Part shown: positions 1 through 6,900 of the stretch, piece after piece
How positions within the stretch are numbered: the stretch's first letter is position 1
How the letters are laid out: each line of letters begins with the position of its first letter
Assembly (NCBI GenBank): GCA_946479615.1
Contig: CAMLGR010000125.1
Coordinates: 1 to 14,160, forward strand
DNA length: 14,160 bases
DNA from: an uncultured Bacteroidota bacterium
GTDB taxonomy: Bacteria > Bacteroidota > Bacteroidia > Chitinophagales > Chitinophagaceae
Direction of reading: 5' to 3'
Translations under genes and position numbers: made by a program
The notes under the pieces: generated by a model
Seen by the model: only the letters and a program-made list of their open reading frames with translations
Told to the model about the DNA's origin: nothing
Database searches by the model: none

Positions 1-340
1 CCTTATCGAGGGTCTCGATATTTTCTTCCATGAAAATACTGAGCTGGGCCTCTCCATTGAACCGGGTTTCTTTGGGTTTATATCCCGTATAGGTAAACGA
101 TAGCATAGACCCCGAAGGAACCGTAATCGTAAACCGGCCATCGGCATCCGTTACCCCTGCCCCTTTTCCGTCAATGCTGATACTGACGCCGGACAAAGGT
201 GTTTCAGAGTTGTCTTTCACAACCCCGCTTACTGTTTTTTGAGCATGGGCGGAAAAGCCCGAAAGAAGAAATATCCAGAAAAGGGAAAGAAATGAGGCGC
301 GCAGTTGATGCCGCTGCCATGTAAATAAGCCTTTTTTCAT
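1..340 (-). CDS. SusC/TonB-dependent receptor-like protein, N-terminal fragment (runs off left edge)
   Basis: This is the start of an outer-membrane protein, probably a SusC-like TonB-dependent transporter that imports oligosaccharides or other large ligands. Reading leftwards from ATG 338-340 gives MKKGLFTWQRHQ, a basic start followed by a hydrophobic stretch (about residues 16-30) and a cleavage-like AHA-Q end near residue 33. From about residue 36 follows a CarboxypepD_reg-like beta-sandwich typical of SusC N-termini: TVSGVVKD, then a GVSI strand, GAGVTDADGRF and FTYTGYKP. Only 113 codons are inside the window, so plug and barrel are not visible. The upstream ATG at 347-349 is out of frame and hits a stop. 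It is divergent from the hybrid two-component regulator at 626, an arrangement common in polysaccharide utilisation loci. Other proteins with this domain (for example TonB-linked peptidases) cannot be excluded. Confidence 0.85.
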   Translation of the reverse strand, partial: MKKGLFTWQRHQLRASFLSLFWIFLLSGFSAHAQKTVSGVVKDNSETPLSGVSISIDGKGAGVTDADGRFTITVPSGSMLSFTYTGYKPKETRFNGEAQLSIFMEENIETLDK

Positions 341-625
341 ATGCGCATTGTTAGTTTTGAGATGATAATGGTCTGCTGACGAACTTGCCAGGCCTGTTGT
401 AAATAAGCAAGATTTATTGACTAACGATAGAACGGGAATCTTTAAAAGCGAAAGAAAAGTATATTTCACAAACGCTGGAAAAAGAAGCAGTAAGACATAC
501 TTTTATCCTATTTTATTGGATTTCTCTCCTATCCTGACCCGTTATTTACCTCGAATTTTGCCTGGATGCCGGGTGGACTGGACGGAACTACCGGACTTAA
601 GTGCGTAAATAATATATTGCTTGTA
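341..625. promoter_or_regulatory. Divergent intergenic region between the receptor and the hybrid regulator
   Basis: These 285 bases must hold the promoters of two divergent genes. I see no convincing Bacteroidota promoter pair (TTTG at -33 with TAnnTTTG at -7). The nearest thing is TATATTTC at 460-467 on the plus strand, one base from the -7 consensus but without a TTTG at the right distance. No strong inverted or direct repeat that would mark the regulator's own binding site stands out. A short open frame at 417-608 has no recognisable protein character. Confidence 0.4.
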
Positions 626-3600
626 ATGAGAACCCGACTACTGTTCTTATATATTGCCTTTTTCTTCCCCCTGGCCGTTTATTCCCAGAGCCTGATCTTC
701 AATCACCTGAAAATCGCCCAGGGTCTTTCCCATTCCAGCGTGAATGCGATTTACCAGGATGAGTTCAACCAGATCTGGATCGCTACCCGCGACGGATTGA
801 ATAGGTATGATGGCTATAAAATAGAAACCTTCCGCCCGGCCATTGATGATGTGAATGGCATTTTCGGCAATAATATCCCACGGGTGACCGGCGATAAAAA
901 GGGGCATATCTATATTCAATGTATGGCGGGCCTGGTGACCTATGATCTCAGGAAACAGAAATTCCAGGTCATACAACGTGACAGCATCCGGTTTATAGGA
1001 TATGGCAGGAATAAACTATGGATCGCGCAGCAAAATGAAATAAAATACCTGGCTCCCGGAGAAGAAGTGATACGGAGTTACTCCAAACTCGATCCCGGCT
1101 ATACGGTTACCAGCATCATGGAAGATTCTTTTTCCAATTTATATGTAGGCACACAATCACACGGATTGCTGATGGTCGATGGCAATGGAAAAAGCAAGGT
1201 GTTGATAAAGGATATCACCGTGGTATGCACCACCGTTGATAAGCAACAGCGCATCTGGGTAGGTACGCTCAGCAATGGTTTGTATTGTATTGATCCAAAA
1301 GGCGTCATTACCAATTATACCTATCATGTAGATGATAAGGAATCCATTCCCAGCAATTATGTACGCACCATTTGCCAGGATGATATGGATTATTTCTGGA
1401 TCGGCACTTACGGTGGACTGGCAAGGTTTGACCCGGAGACCCGGAAGTTTAAAAATTTCAATTATGCCAGTTTTGATTCGTACTCGATCGGGAGTTCTTC
1501 CATCTGGTGTATTATAAAAGATGTTCACGGGCTATTGTGGATCGGTACTTTTTTCGGCGGTATCGATATTATCAATCCTGAATTCTCCTTCAATTCCTAT
1601 TACCGGCCGACGATCGACAATAAAGGGTTGAACAGTTCGATCGTAAGCACGGCATCGGAAGATGAAAAAGGAAATCTGTGGATCGGTACCGACGATGCCG
1701 GCATTAATTATTTTGACAGGGAAAAAGGCGTATTCACCCATTATACGCATGATGAAAAAAATTCCAATACCATATCCTCCAATACGATCAAAGCCACCCT
1801 GATCGATAAAGAGAATAATTGTTTATGGATAGGAATGCATCTCGGGGGATTGAATAAACTGGATCTCGCCACCCGGAAAGTGACCAGGATAAACCTGAAC
1901 ACCGGCAAACCTACGATTGACAATTATGTCCGAAGTGTGCTGAAGTTTGGAGACAACCTGTTATTGGGTACGCATTTCTCCGTATATATATATAATATAA
2001 AAACGGGTGCTGTTACCCGCTTATTGGATAAAAGACATACCGAAACCGACAGGCAGATATGGGATATGATGCTAAGTTCTGATAGTTGTCTCTGGTTTGC
2101 TACTTCAGCCGATGTATTCAGGTATGATTTCAAAACGAAATTGCTGAAAAAATATATTTATCACAACAGGAAGGCAAATATCGATGAGAACATTACCCTG
2201 GCTACTTTTTTCGAGGATAAAAAAAAGAGGGTATGGATAGGATCGTCCAATAAAGGAGTGGCGCTTTACGACAGCCGGCAGGATTCCTTGAAATTCCTCA
2301 ACACCTCCAATACCAATATCATCGATAATTATATCCTGGGGATGAATGAATCGCCGATGGGATACCTGTTGCTGGCTACCAACAAAGGCTTATCGCTTTT
2401 CGATGTGGACAAGAATACATTCTATAATTATTACAATGATTTCTTCCCCTTCGAATCGCTGAATGAAAGAAGTGTCTTTAAATCCCGTTCGGGTGAGATC
2501 ATTCTTTGCAGCGTCAACGGTTTGCTGATCCTCACCGAAAGAGACCTGATGCTGAAGCCAAAGGATTATGTGATCAACCTGACAGCTTTATATGTCAATA
2601 ATAAACTGATAAAGCCGGAGGAAAAGCCGGGTATTATTAAAGAATCGATCCTGTACTCCGACAGGATCGAACTGGACAATAATCATTCGGTGTTTTCCGT
2701 GGAGTTTTCCACTTCCAATTATATAAAGGCATTGCAACCCGAGATACAATATATCCTCGAAGGGTTTGATAAGGAATGGGTGAATATGCATAGTAATAAT
2801 AACCTGATCACCTATACCAACCTGAATCCCGGCACCTATGTACTGAAGATAAAAGGGATCAATAAACTGACGCAACAGAATCTTCCTGTGAAAGAAGTGC
2901 AGATCATCGTTCATCCCCCTTTTTATAAAATGTGGTATGCCTACCTCTTTTATTTTTTACTGGCAGCCGGTCTTTTATTGCTGATCTTTTACCAGGTAAA
3001 ACTGAGGACTTCCTTAAAATATGCGCATATCGAAAAGAAGCATATCGAAGAACTGAACCAGTATAAACTCCGCTTTTTTACCAATGTATCGCATGAAATA
3101 CGCACACCGGTAACCCTGATCATCGCGCAACTCGATATGTTGCTGCAAAGGGCTGATTTGTCACAATCGATCCGTAACAGGCTGAGCAATATCGTACGGA
3201 ATACCAATAATCTTAAAACACTCGTGAATGAGTTATTGGATTTCAGGAAACAGGAACAGGGTTATTTACAGTTGAAGGTTTCAGAAAACGACCTGATAAA
3301 ATATGTGGAAGAAATATTTTATTCCTTCAAGGACCTGGCTAATTACAAGCATATTCATGTTTCCTTCATCCATAGCGATGATGTATTGAAAATGTGGTTC
3401 GATTCCGGTCAGTTGTATAAAGTATTTTTTAACCTGTTGTCCAATGCATTGAAGTTCACGCCTTCGAATGGATCTGTTTCCCTGCAGATAGAGAAGAAAG
3501 GCGACTGGGTCACGATATCCGTTTCCGATACCGGCATTGGCATTCCGAAAGAAGAGATCGATAAATTATTCGATAGTTTTTACCAGGGAGAAAATGTATT

Positions 3601-4627
3601 GAATGCCGGTTTCGATCCGGGCACAGGGATCGGGCTGGCGCTGGTGAAAAGTATTGTCGATGCCCATGGCGGAACGATATCGGTACAGAGCAATGAGAAT
3701 AACGGCAGCATCTTTTCTGTCTCATTACCCCTCGATCATTCGCGATTCAGGGAGTTGAAAGCAGCCGACAACCCTGAGCAGGATAATCAGCAGGAACTTG
3801 TTTTGCCCGACCAGGCATTCCTCGAAGAAATTCAAAAAAATCAACCGGCCGGATCATCCACCAAATCTGTCACCATTCTTATCATTGAAGACAATAAAGA
3901 ATTACTGGAACTGCTGGGTACTATTTTCGAATTGATCTATACGGTTGTCAAAACCGATAATGGGGAAGAAGGATTGAAAATGGCGATCGATCTGAAACCT
4001 GATATTATCCTGTCGGATATTATGATCCCCGGCATGTCTGGAATTGAATTATGCAAACGTGTAAAAAGTAATTTAGATATCTGCCATATACCGGTAGTAT
4101 TGCTAACCGCAAGAACAGCCGCGGAAAGCAACCTGGAAGGATTGATGGCAGGTGCAGATGATTATATCACCAAACCTTTCAATACGCGGATATTGGTATC
4201 GAGATGTAATAATCTTATCAATACAAGGATCATCCTGCAAAAAAGGTTCCGCACAACTCCTGATCTCGATACATCGCAGTTAGCAGCCAGTGAACCCGAC
4301 CAGGAATTATTGAATAAGGCGATTGCTTTTATCGAAGAGAATATCAGCAACCCCGACCTGAACGTAACTCTTTTTGCAAACAATATGTTCATGGGAAGAA
4401 GTTCTTTATTTTCCAAGATCAAAGGCATTACAGGCCAGACACCGAAAGATTTTATCACTACGATACGAATGAAAAAAAGTTTGGTGCTATTGAAAGACAA
4501 TCCCGGGTTATCGATACTGGAGATAGCAGCAATGGTTGGGTTTAATGATACTTCTTATTTTATCAAAATGTTTAAACAGCATTTTGGTGTAACGCCGAAA
4601 CAATATAAGGTGAAAGGGAAGTTATAG
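626..4627 (+). CDS. Hybrid two-component system sensor/regulator (double propeller, kinase, receiver, AraC HTH)
   Basis: A one-protein sensor and transcription factor of the HTCS family, which in Bacteroidota usually senses a glycan fragment in the periplasm and activates the adjacent uptake locus. The start chosen is ATG 626, because it begins a clean signal peptide (MRTRLLFLYIAFFFPLAVYSQS); the in-frame ATG at 566 adds 20 non-signal residues. Residues ~25-645 hold 14 propeller blades ending in W-I-G-T-like motifs (first Trp51), i.e. two seven-bladed Reg_prop propellers. A Y_Y_Y domain follows (~689-755), then one membrane helix (~770-791). HisKA has phospho-acceptor His823 in SHEIRTP. The ATPase has an N-box NLLSNALKF (936-944), DTGIGIP (968-974) and GTGIGL (999-1004). 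The receiver has Glu1088-Asp1089, phospho-acceptor Asp1131 and Lys1183. The C-terminus (~1228-1333) is an AraC-type HTH with the GFNDTSYFIKMFKQHFGVTP signature. All catalytic residues are present. The ligand is unknown; location beside a SusC-like gene suggests it controls that gene. Confidence 0.97.
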   Translation: MRTRLLFLYIAFFFPLAVYSQSLIFNHLKIAQGLSHSSVNAIYQDEFNQIWIATRDGLNRYDGYKIETFRPAIDDVNGIFGNNIPRVTGDKKGHIYIQCMAGLVTYDLRKQKFQVIQRDSIRFIGYGRNKLWIAQQNEIKYLAPGEEVIRSYSKLDPGYTVTSIMEDSFSNLYVGTQSHGLLMVDGNGKSKVLIKDITVVCTTVDKQQRIWVGTLSNGLYCIDPKGVITNYTYHVDDKESIPSNYVRTICQDDMDYFWIGTYGGLARFDPETRKFKNFNYASFDSYSIGSSSIWCIIKDVHGLLWIGTFFGGIDIINPEFSFNSYYRPTIDNKGLNSSIVSTASEDEKGNLWIGTDDAGINYFDREKGVFTHYTHDEKNSNTISSNTIKATLIDKENNCLWIGMHLGGLNKLDLATRKVTRINLNTGKPTIDNYVRSVLKFGDNLLLGTHFSVYIYNIKTGAVTRLLDKRHTETDRQIWDMMLSSDSCLWFATSADVFRYDFKTKLLKKYIYHNRKANIDENITLATFFEDKKKRVWIGSSNKGVALYDSRQDSLKFLNTSNTNIIDNYILGMNESPMGYLLLATNKGLSLFDVDKNTFYNYYNDFFPFESLNERSVFKSRSGEIILCSVNGLLILTERDLMLKPKDYVINLTALYVNNKLIKPEEKPGIIKESILYSDRIELDNNHSVFSVEFSTSNYIKALQPEIQYILEGFDKEWVNMHSNNNLITYTNLNPGTYVLKIKGINKLTQQNLPVKEVQIIVHPPFYKMWYAYLFYFLLAAGLLLLIFYQVKLRTSLKYAHIEKKHIEELNQYKLRFFTNVSHEIRTPVTLIIAQLDMLLQRADLSQSIRNRLSNIVRNTNNLKTLVNELLDFRKQEQGYLQLKVSENDLIKYVEEIFYSFKDLANYKHIHVSFIHSDDVLKMWFDSGQLYKVFFNLLSNALKFTPSNGSVSLQIEKKGDWVTISVSDTGIGIPKEEIDKLFDSFYQGENVLNAGFDPGTGIGLALVKSIVDAHGGTISVQSNENNGSIFSVSLPLDHSRFRELKAADNPEQDNQQELVLPDQAFLEEIQKNQPAGSSTKSVTILIIEDNKELLELLGTIFELIYTVVKTDNGEEGLKMAIDLKPDIILSDIMIPGMSGIELCKRVKSNLDICHIPVVLLTARTAAESNLEGLMAGADDYITKPFNTRILVSRCNNLINTRIILQKRFRTTPDLDTSQLAASEPDQELLNKAIAFIEENISNPDLNVTLFANNMFMGRSSLFSKIKGITGQTPKDFITTIRMKKSLVLLKDNPGLSILEIAAMVGFNDTSYFIKMFKQHFGVTPKQYKVKGKL

Positions 4628-4642
4628 ATTGTGCAGACTTAT

Positions 4643-4670
4643 CAGCGGGGTCGCTTCGCAGACCCCGCTG
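4643..4670. repeat. Palindrome copy A, 10-bp perfect stem, 8-nt loop (possible terminator of the hybrid regulator)
   Basis: Bases 4643-4652 (CAGCGGGGTC) are the exact reverse complement of 4661-4670 (GACCCCGCTG), with the loop GCTTCGCA at 4653-4660. It begins 16 bases after the stop codon of the hybrid regulator, so RNA made from that gene would form a stable GC-rich hairpin. There is no T-run after it, so it is not a textbook intrinsic terminator. The same core occurs inverted at 4954-4981, which argues for a mobile or REP-like palindrome that may also act as a terminator. Confidence 0.75.
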
Positions 4671-4800
4671 GAACGGTCGCTTCGCAGACCCCGCTGGGAC
4701 AGTTGCTTCGCAGATATCAATGGACAATCGATTCGCAGACATTGACGGAGCTACTTCGCGGGCATCAATGGGACGATCGATTCGCAGACATCTCTGCGGC
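4650..4800 (+). repeat. Degenerate tandem array, six units of about 26 bp
   Basis: The pentamer TTCGC occurs at 4655, 4681, 4707, 4732, 4755 and 4781, giving steps of 26, 26, 25, 23 and 26 bases. The first two units share GTCGCTTCGCAGACCCCGCT almost exactly and overlap palindrome A. Later units diverge but share parts with each other: ATCAATGG recurs at 4716 and 4764 (48 apart), and ATCGATTCGCAGACAT begins at 4727 and 4776 or so (49 apart), suggesting a later dimer duplication. This is not a CRISPR array: there are no unique spacers of constant length. Function unknown. Confidence 0.65.
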
Positions 4801-4953
4801 ATTTGCCGATATTGAAATGAAGGAGTGCCGTGAGCCTGTTGTGATTATCAAGAACTGTCAATACAACAAATTTAGTGAGCAGTCATATCGGGTGTTTGTG
4901 GTCTAAGCGGTTATTTCCGAAACAGTAAGCAGTCCTGCTGGCGGTGGCAGTCC

Positions 4954-4981
4954 CATCGGGGTCTGCGAAGCGACCCCGATG
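4954..4981. repeat. Palindrome copy B, inverted relative to copy A
   Basis: Bases 4954-4963 (CATCGGGGTC) are the exact reverse complement of 4972-4981 (GACCCCGATG), around the loop TGCGAAGC (4964-4971). That loop is the reverse complement of the loop in copy A, so the two copies share the 20-bp core GGGGTCTGCGAAGCGACCCC in opposite orientation, while the outermost stem bases differ but stay paired in each copy. Compensated stem ends suggest a selected hairpin rather than simple sequence duplication. The last three bases (4979-4981) also create the ATG of the micro-ORF that follows. Confidence 0.75.
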
Positions 4982-5098
4982 AAGAGAGCTGAACTTATTA
5001 AATCTATAAGAAAGAATTTCAGGAAAAAGGAAATGAATCAAATTATGGTAGATGAGTGTGAAGATGCCCTGGAAGTAAACTGCGGGTTTTGCTATTGA
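4979..5098 (+). CDS. Possible 39-residue micro-ORF (doubtful)
   Basis: The frame starts MKRAELIKSIRKNFRKKEM and ends in NCGFCY before TGA 5096-5098. The N-terminal half is strongly basic and could form a helix; the C-terminal half is acidic (VDECEDALE) with three cysteines in total. I do not recognise it. No Shine-Dalgarno sequence is visible, and its start codon is the end of palindrome B. Upstream the same frame is open back to a TAA at 4904-4906. In the next frame, bases after about 5078 read AGFAIDVNKNPNGQN and then stop, which has an ordinary protein look, so this may be the tail of a decayed, frameshifted gene rather than an active peptide. Confidence 0.2.
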   Translation: MKRAELIKSIRKNFRKKEMNQIMVDECEDALEVNCGFCY

Positions 5099-5129
5099 TG
5101 TTAATAAAAATCCCAACGGACAAAATTAA

Positions 5130-5241
5130 TGGAACCTATGTCTCTATGTGCCTATGTGGTAAAAATTACGACAGGCAATTACAGTACAACTATCTGCACG
5201 GTATAGATTCACCACATAGTCACATAGAGACATAGGTTTCA
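5130..5241. repeat. Long near-perfect inverted repeat with 8-bp internal periodicity
   Basis: Bases 5133-5160 and 5211-5238 are reverse complements at 27 of 28 positions (the exception is a G/T change near 5150/5220), separated by 50 bases. The pairing can be extended to 5130-5163 with 5208-5241 with a few mismatches. Within the left arm CTATGT recurs at 5136, 5144 and 5152, an exact 8-base period. As RNA it would form a stem of about 30 bp. It lies 160 bases before the next gene, has no T-run and encodes nothing. I recall CTATGTG-type dispersed repeats from other Bacteroidota genomes, but could not verify this here. Confidence 0.75.
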
Positions 5242-5403
5242 CATAGATGGGGAAGAGGCAAGTGGACAGTTTTCATCAATTCATGAAATAAATCCGGCAG
5301 TTCAACGCCGGTAGCTTTCCCCATAGCGTTGTTTTATTGAATTTAGAGTGGCAGAAATAAACCGGATGAAAATTCCCATTAATCAATCTTTAATAAAACA
5401 ATT

Positions 5404-5817
5404 ATGGTCACAACAAACCTCAAACAAACACAGGAAGTATGGAACTCTCTTTTGAAAATCGATAAAGCGCTGGTAGAAAAAGATGCAGCCGTACTGGATG
5501 CTTCTCTTTCCGCCGATTTCATGGGCGGTACGCCAACAGGCGCTGTTTTTCCGAAAGCTGCTTATATTGCTCATCATTGCAAACCCGGATTCGGCATTCA
5601 GTCTCTTACCGAAGAAGATATCAGCGCTGCTACGATCCGTTTTTATGATAATACAGCTGTAGTGAACCGCCGTGCGCATTCACAGTTTAAATTGCCAACC
5701 GGTGTTGTACTGGAATACGATGTGCAAAGAATAGAAGTGCTGGTAGAAAATAATAATCAATGGCAGCTTGTTTCCGGGCAAGGGACACAGGTGGTACCGG
5801 TGATGCAGTCGAGGTAA
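5404..5817 (+). CDS. DUF4440/SnoaL-like (NTF2 fold) small protein
   Basis: A 137-residue protein with no signal peptide or membrane segment, so probably cytoplasmic. Its pattern is that of the NTF2-like superfamily: an N-terminal helix pair (LKIDKALVEKDAAVLDASLS), then the ADFMGGTPTG turn, a middle helix near PKAAYIAHH, and four to five beta strands (IRFYDNTAVVNRRAHSQF, LEYDVQRIEVLVENNNQWQLVSGQGTQV). The closing 'W-x-L-V-S-G-Q-x-T' strand is characteristic of DUF4440 proteins. Length matches the family. Members include ketosteroid-isomerase-like enzymes and binding proteins, so no reaction can be assigned. The start ATG 5404 follows an A/T-rich leader (AATAAAACAATT) with no Shine-Dalgarno, normal for this phylum. 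It appears monocistronic; the following gene is convergent. Confidence 0.85.
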   Translation: MVTTNLKQTQEVWNSLLKIDKALVEKDAAVLDASLSADFMGGTPTGAVFPKAAYIAHHCKPGFGIQSLTEEDISAATIRFYDNTAVVNRRAHSQFKLPTGVVLEYDVQRIEVLVENNNQWQLVSGQGTQVVPVMQSR

Positions 5818-5818
5818 A

Positions 5819-5878
5819 GGTGTTAGGTGTTAGGTGTTAGGTGTTAGGTGTTAGGTGTTAGGTGTTAGGTGTTAGGTG
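5819..5878 (+). repeat. Perfect heptamer tandem repeat (GGTGTTA), eight full copies plus GGTG
   Basis: Starting one base after the TAA of the DUF4440-like gene, the unit GGTGTTA is repeated eight times without a mismatch (5819-5874) and then GGTG. Downstream, 5942-5951 reads ACACCTAACA, the reverse complement of TGTTAGGTGT, which occurs several times in the array. A transcript could therefore pair the downstream copy with any of several register-shifted repeat copies, across a 60-130 base A/T-rich loop, between two convergent genes. A related GGTGTTGGGTTTTAG lies at about 6811-6826, just upstream of the protease start. Perfect short tandem repeats are prone to slippage, but this one lies outside both coding regions. 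Confidence 0.9.
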
Positions 5879-5958
5879 GAAATGAAAATTGAAACAGTTT
5901 ATTGTTCGTTGCCAAAAAAATTTATTCATATTATTATCTTCACACCTAACATTTAAAA

Positions 5959-6783
5959 TCATAACTCTCCTTGCAAATACTGCAACGCCACATCCCCCCT
6001 GATGGCCCAGGTTTGTTTTGTCAGGGGCTGCGCCGCAAAGATGACACCGGTAAAACGGTAGATGGTTTTGTTATCAGGGGTTTTGAATTTTCCAAAAACC
6101 GGGGAGCCTGAATATCCTTGTGCTGCATAAGGTTTGATAAAATAATAATAACGGGATGTTGCATTGATAACAGCCCTGGCACTATCGGATGCAGGAGGAA
6201 ATGTATTTTTCAATGAATTATCATATTCAGTAAACCCGAACGGATTGATCTGTCCTTCTAGCCGTTGCTGGTGCGCATAAAAAGCGGGAATGCTTCCTGC
6301 GCCCGTCGGAAAACCAAACGCAATGACTTCATCAGGAATAGCATCGGCATACGCTGAATCGATCAGATCATTGATATAATAAATATCTCCGTCGGCTGGT
6401 GGCTGCACTGGTATCTTCAACAAATCGATCCTGTCAACCATACTGAATATTTCCGTAGCGCCAATAACTTCTTCACTGATATTGATCGGCAGGATTTTAA
6501 AATCATAAGCATTTCTAACGCGGTATTTCAGGTATAAGGTATCGGTAATAAATGCAATAGCCTGCTTCAAAGGGCTCATGCCTTTGATCGCATGATAATT
6601 ACTGACGAGATAAGTGGTATCGCCGGATTTATAAAAGAAGGCGGTTCCGGTATGTTGCTGGTTACCGGTGAAAGCAAAAATGGGATAACTGTACCTCGAG
6701 AGCGCCTGTATATCGCGTACCTGCGCACGGGATATCACGGCTGATAATAAAAAGGGAATGGATAAGGCCAGTAGTGTTTTCAT
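5959..6783 (-). CDS. Secreted trypsin-like serine protease
   Basis: A 274-residue exported protein with the trypsin-like (chymotrypsin/HtrA fold) catalytic pattern. The start chosen is the ATG complementary to 6781-6783, giving signal peptide MKTLLALSIPFLLSAVISRAQ with cleavage near residue 20; an in-frame ATG six codons upstream adds MIISRP and is less natural. The triad can be placed: His64 in VSNYHAI, Asp120 in DRIDLLKI (the 'D-L-x-x-L' strand) and Ser225 in GYSGSPVFG, with the oxyanion-loop glycines present. There is no PDZ domain, unlike DegP. FGFPTGAG (156-163) fits the strand before the substrate pocket. The likely place is the periplasm or cell surface; the substrate is unknown. It is convergent with the DUF4440-like gene, and the gene upstream on the same strand ends 117 bases before it, so it may be transcribed separately. 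Confidence 0.85.
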   Translation of the reverse strand: MKTLLALSIPFLLSAVISRAQVRDIQALSRYSYPIFAFTGNQQHTGTAFFYKSGDTTYLVSNYHAIKGMSPLKQAIAFITDTLYLKYRVRNAYDFKILPINISEEVIGATEIFSMVDRIDLLKIPVQPPADGDIYYINDLIDSAYADAIPDEVIAFGFPTGAGSIPAFYAHQQRLEGQINPFGFTEYDNSLKNTFPPASDSARAVINATSRYYYFIKPYAAQGYSGSPVFGKFKTPDNKTIYRFTGVIFAAQPLTKQTWAIRGDVALQYLQGEL

Positions 6784-6900
6784 AGGTCGTGAAATTATCA
6801 AGGGAAGATAGGTGTTGGGTTTTAGATGTGAAGATATTATTGTGGGTAAAAAGCTATAGTAATAAACAAAAAATTGTTACGTCCCCGATTTAATACCCAA

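Larger units (their letters stand above)
4628..5403. other. Repeat-rich intergenic region without a convincing gene
   Basis: These 776 bases separate the hybrid regulator from the DUF4440-like gene. They contain two palindromes in opposite orientation (4643-4670, 4954-4981), a degenerate array of about 26-bp units (4650-4800), a possible micro-ORF (4979-5098) and a long inverted repeat (5130-5241). From 5242 to 5403 I see only the leader of the next gene, without a clear promoter motif. One plus-strand frame from 4631 to 5098 is interrupted by a single TAA (4904-4906), but its product is low-complexity where it crosses the array and resembles nothing I recognise. The density of repeats with no intact gene suggests an insertion or repeat-accumulation site. 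Confidence 0.6.

Noticed and set aside
417..608. 63-codon plus-strand open frame between the receptor and the hybrid regulator
   Set aside because: Starts at a TTG-type codon, has no recognisable composition or motif, and occupies the region that must contain two divergent promoters.
566..625. Upstream in-frame ATG that would lengthen the hybrid regulator by 20 residues
   Set aside because: The added residues (MPGGLDGTTGLK...) bury the signal peptide that begins cleanly at ATG 626.
4650..4800. Possible CRISPR array
   Set aside because: Units are contiguous and degenerate, with no unique spacers of constant length and no cas genes nearby.
4631..4906. 91-codon frame running through the 26-bp repeat array
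   Set aside because: It starts at GTG, and its first two thirds are a translation of the degenerate repeats (RGRFADP, DDRFADI); no homology is apparent. It is kept only as part of the decayed-gene finding.
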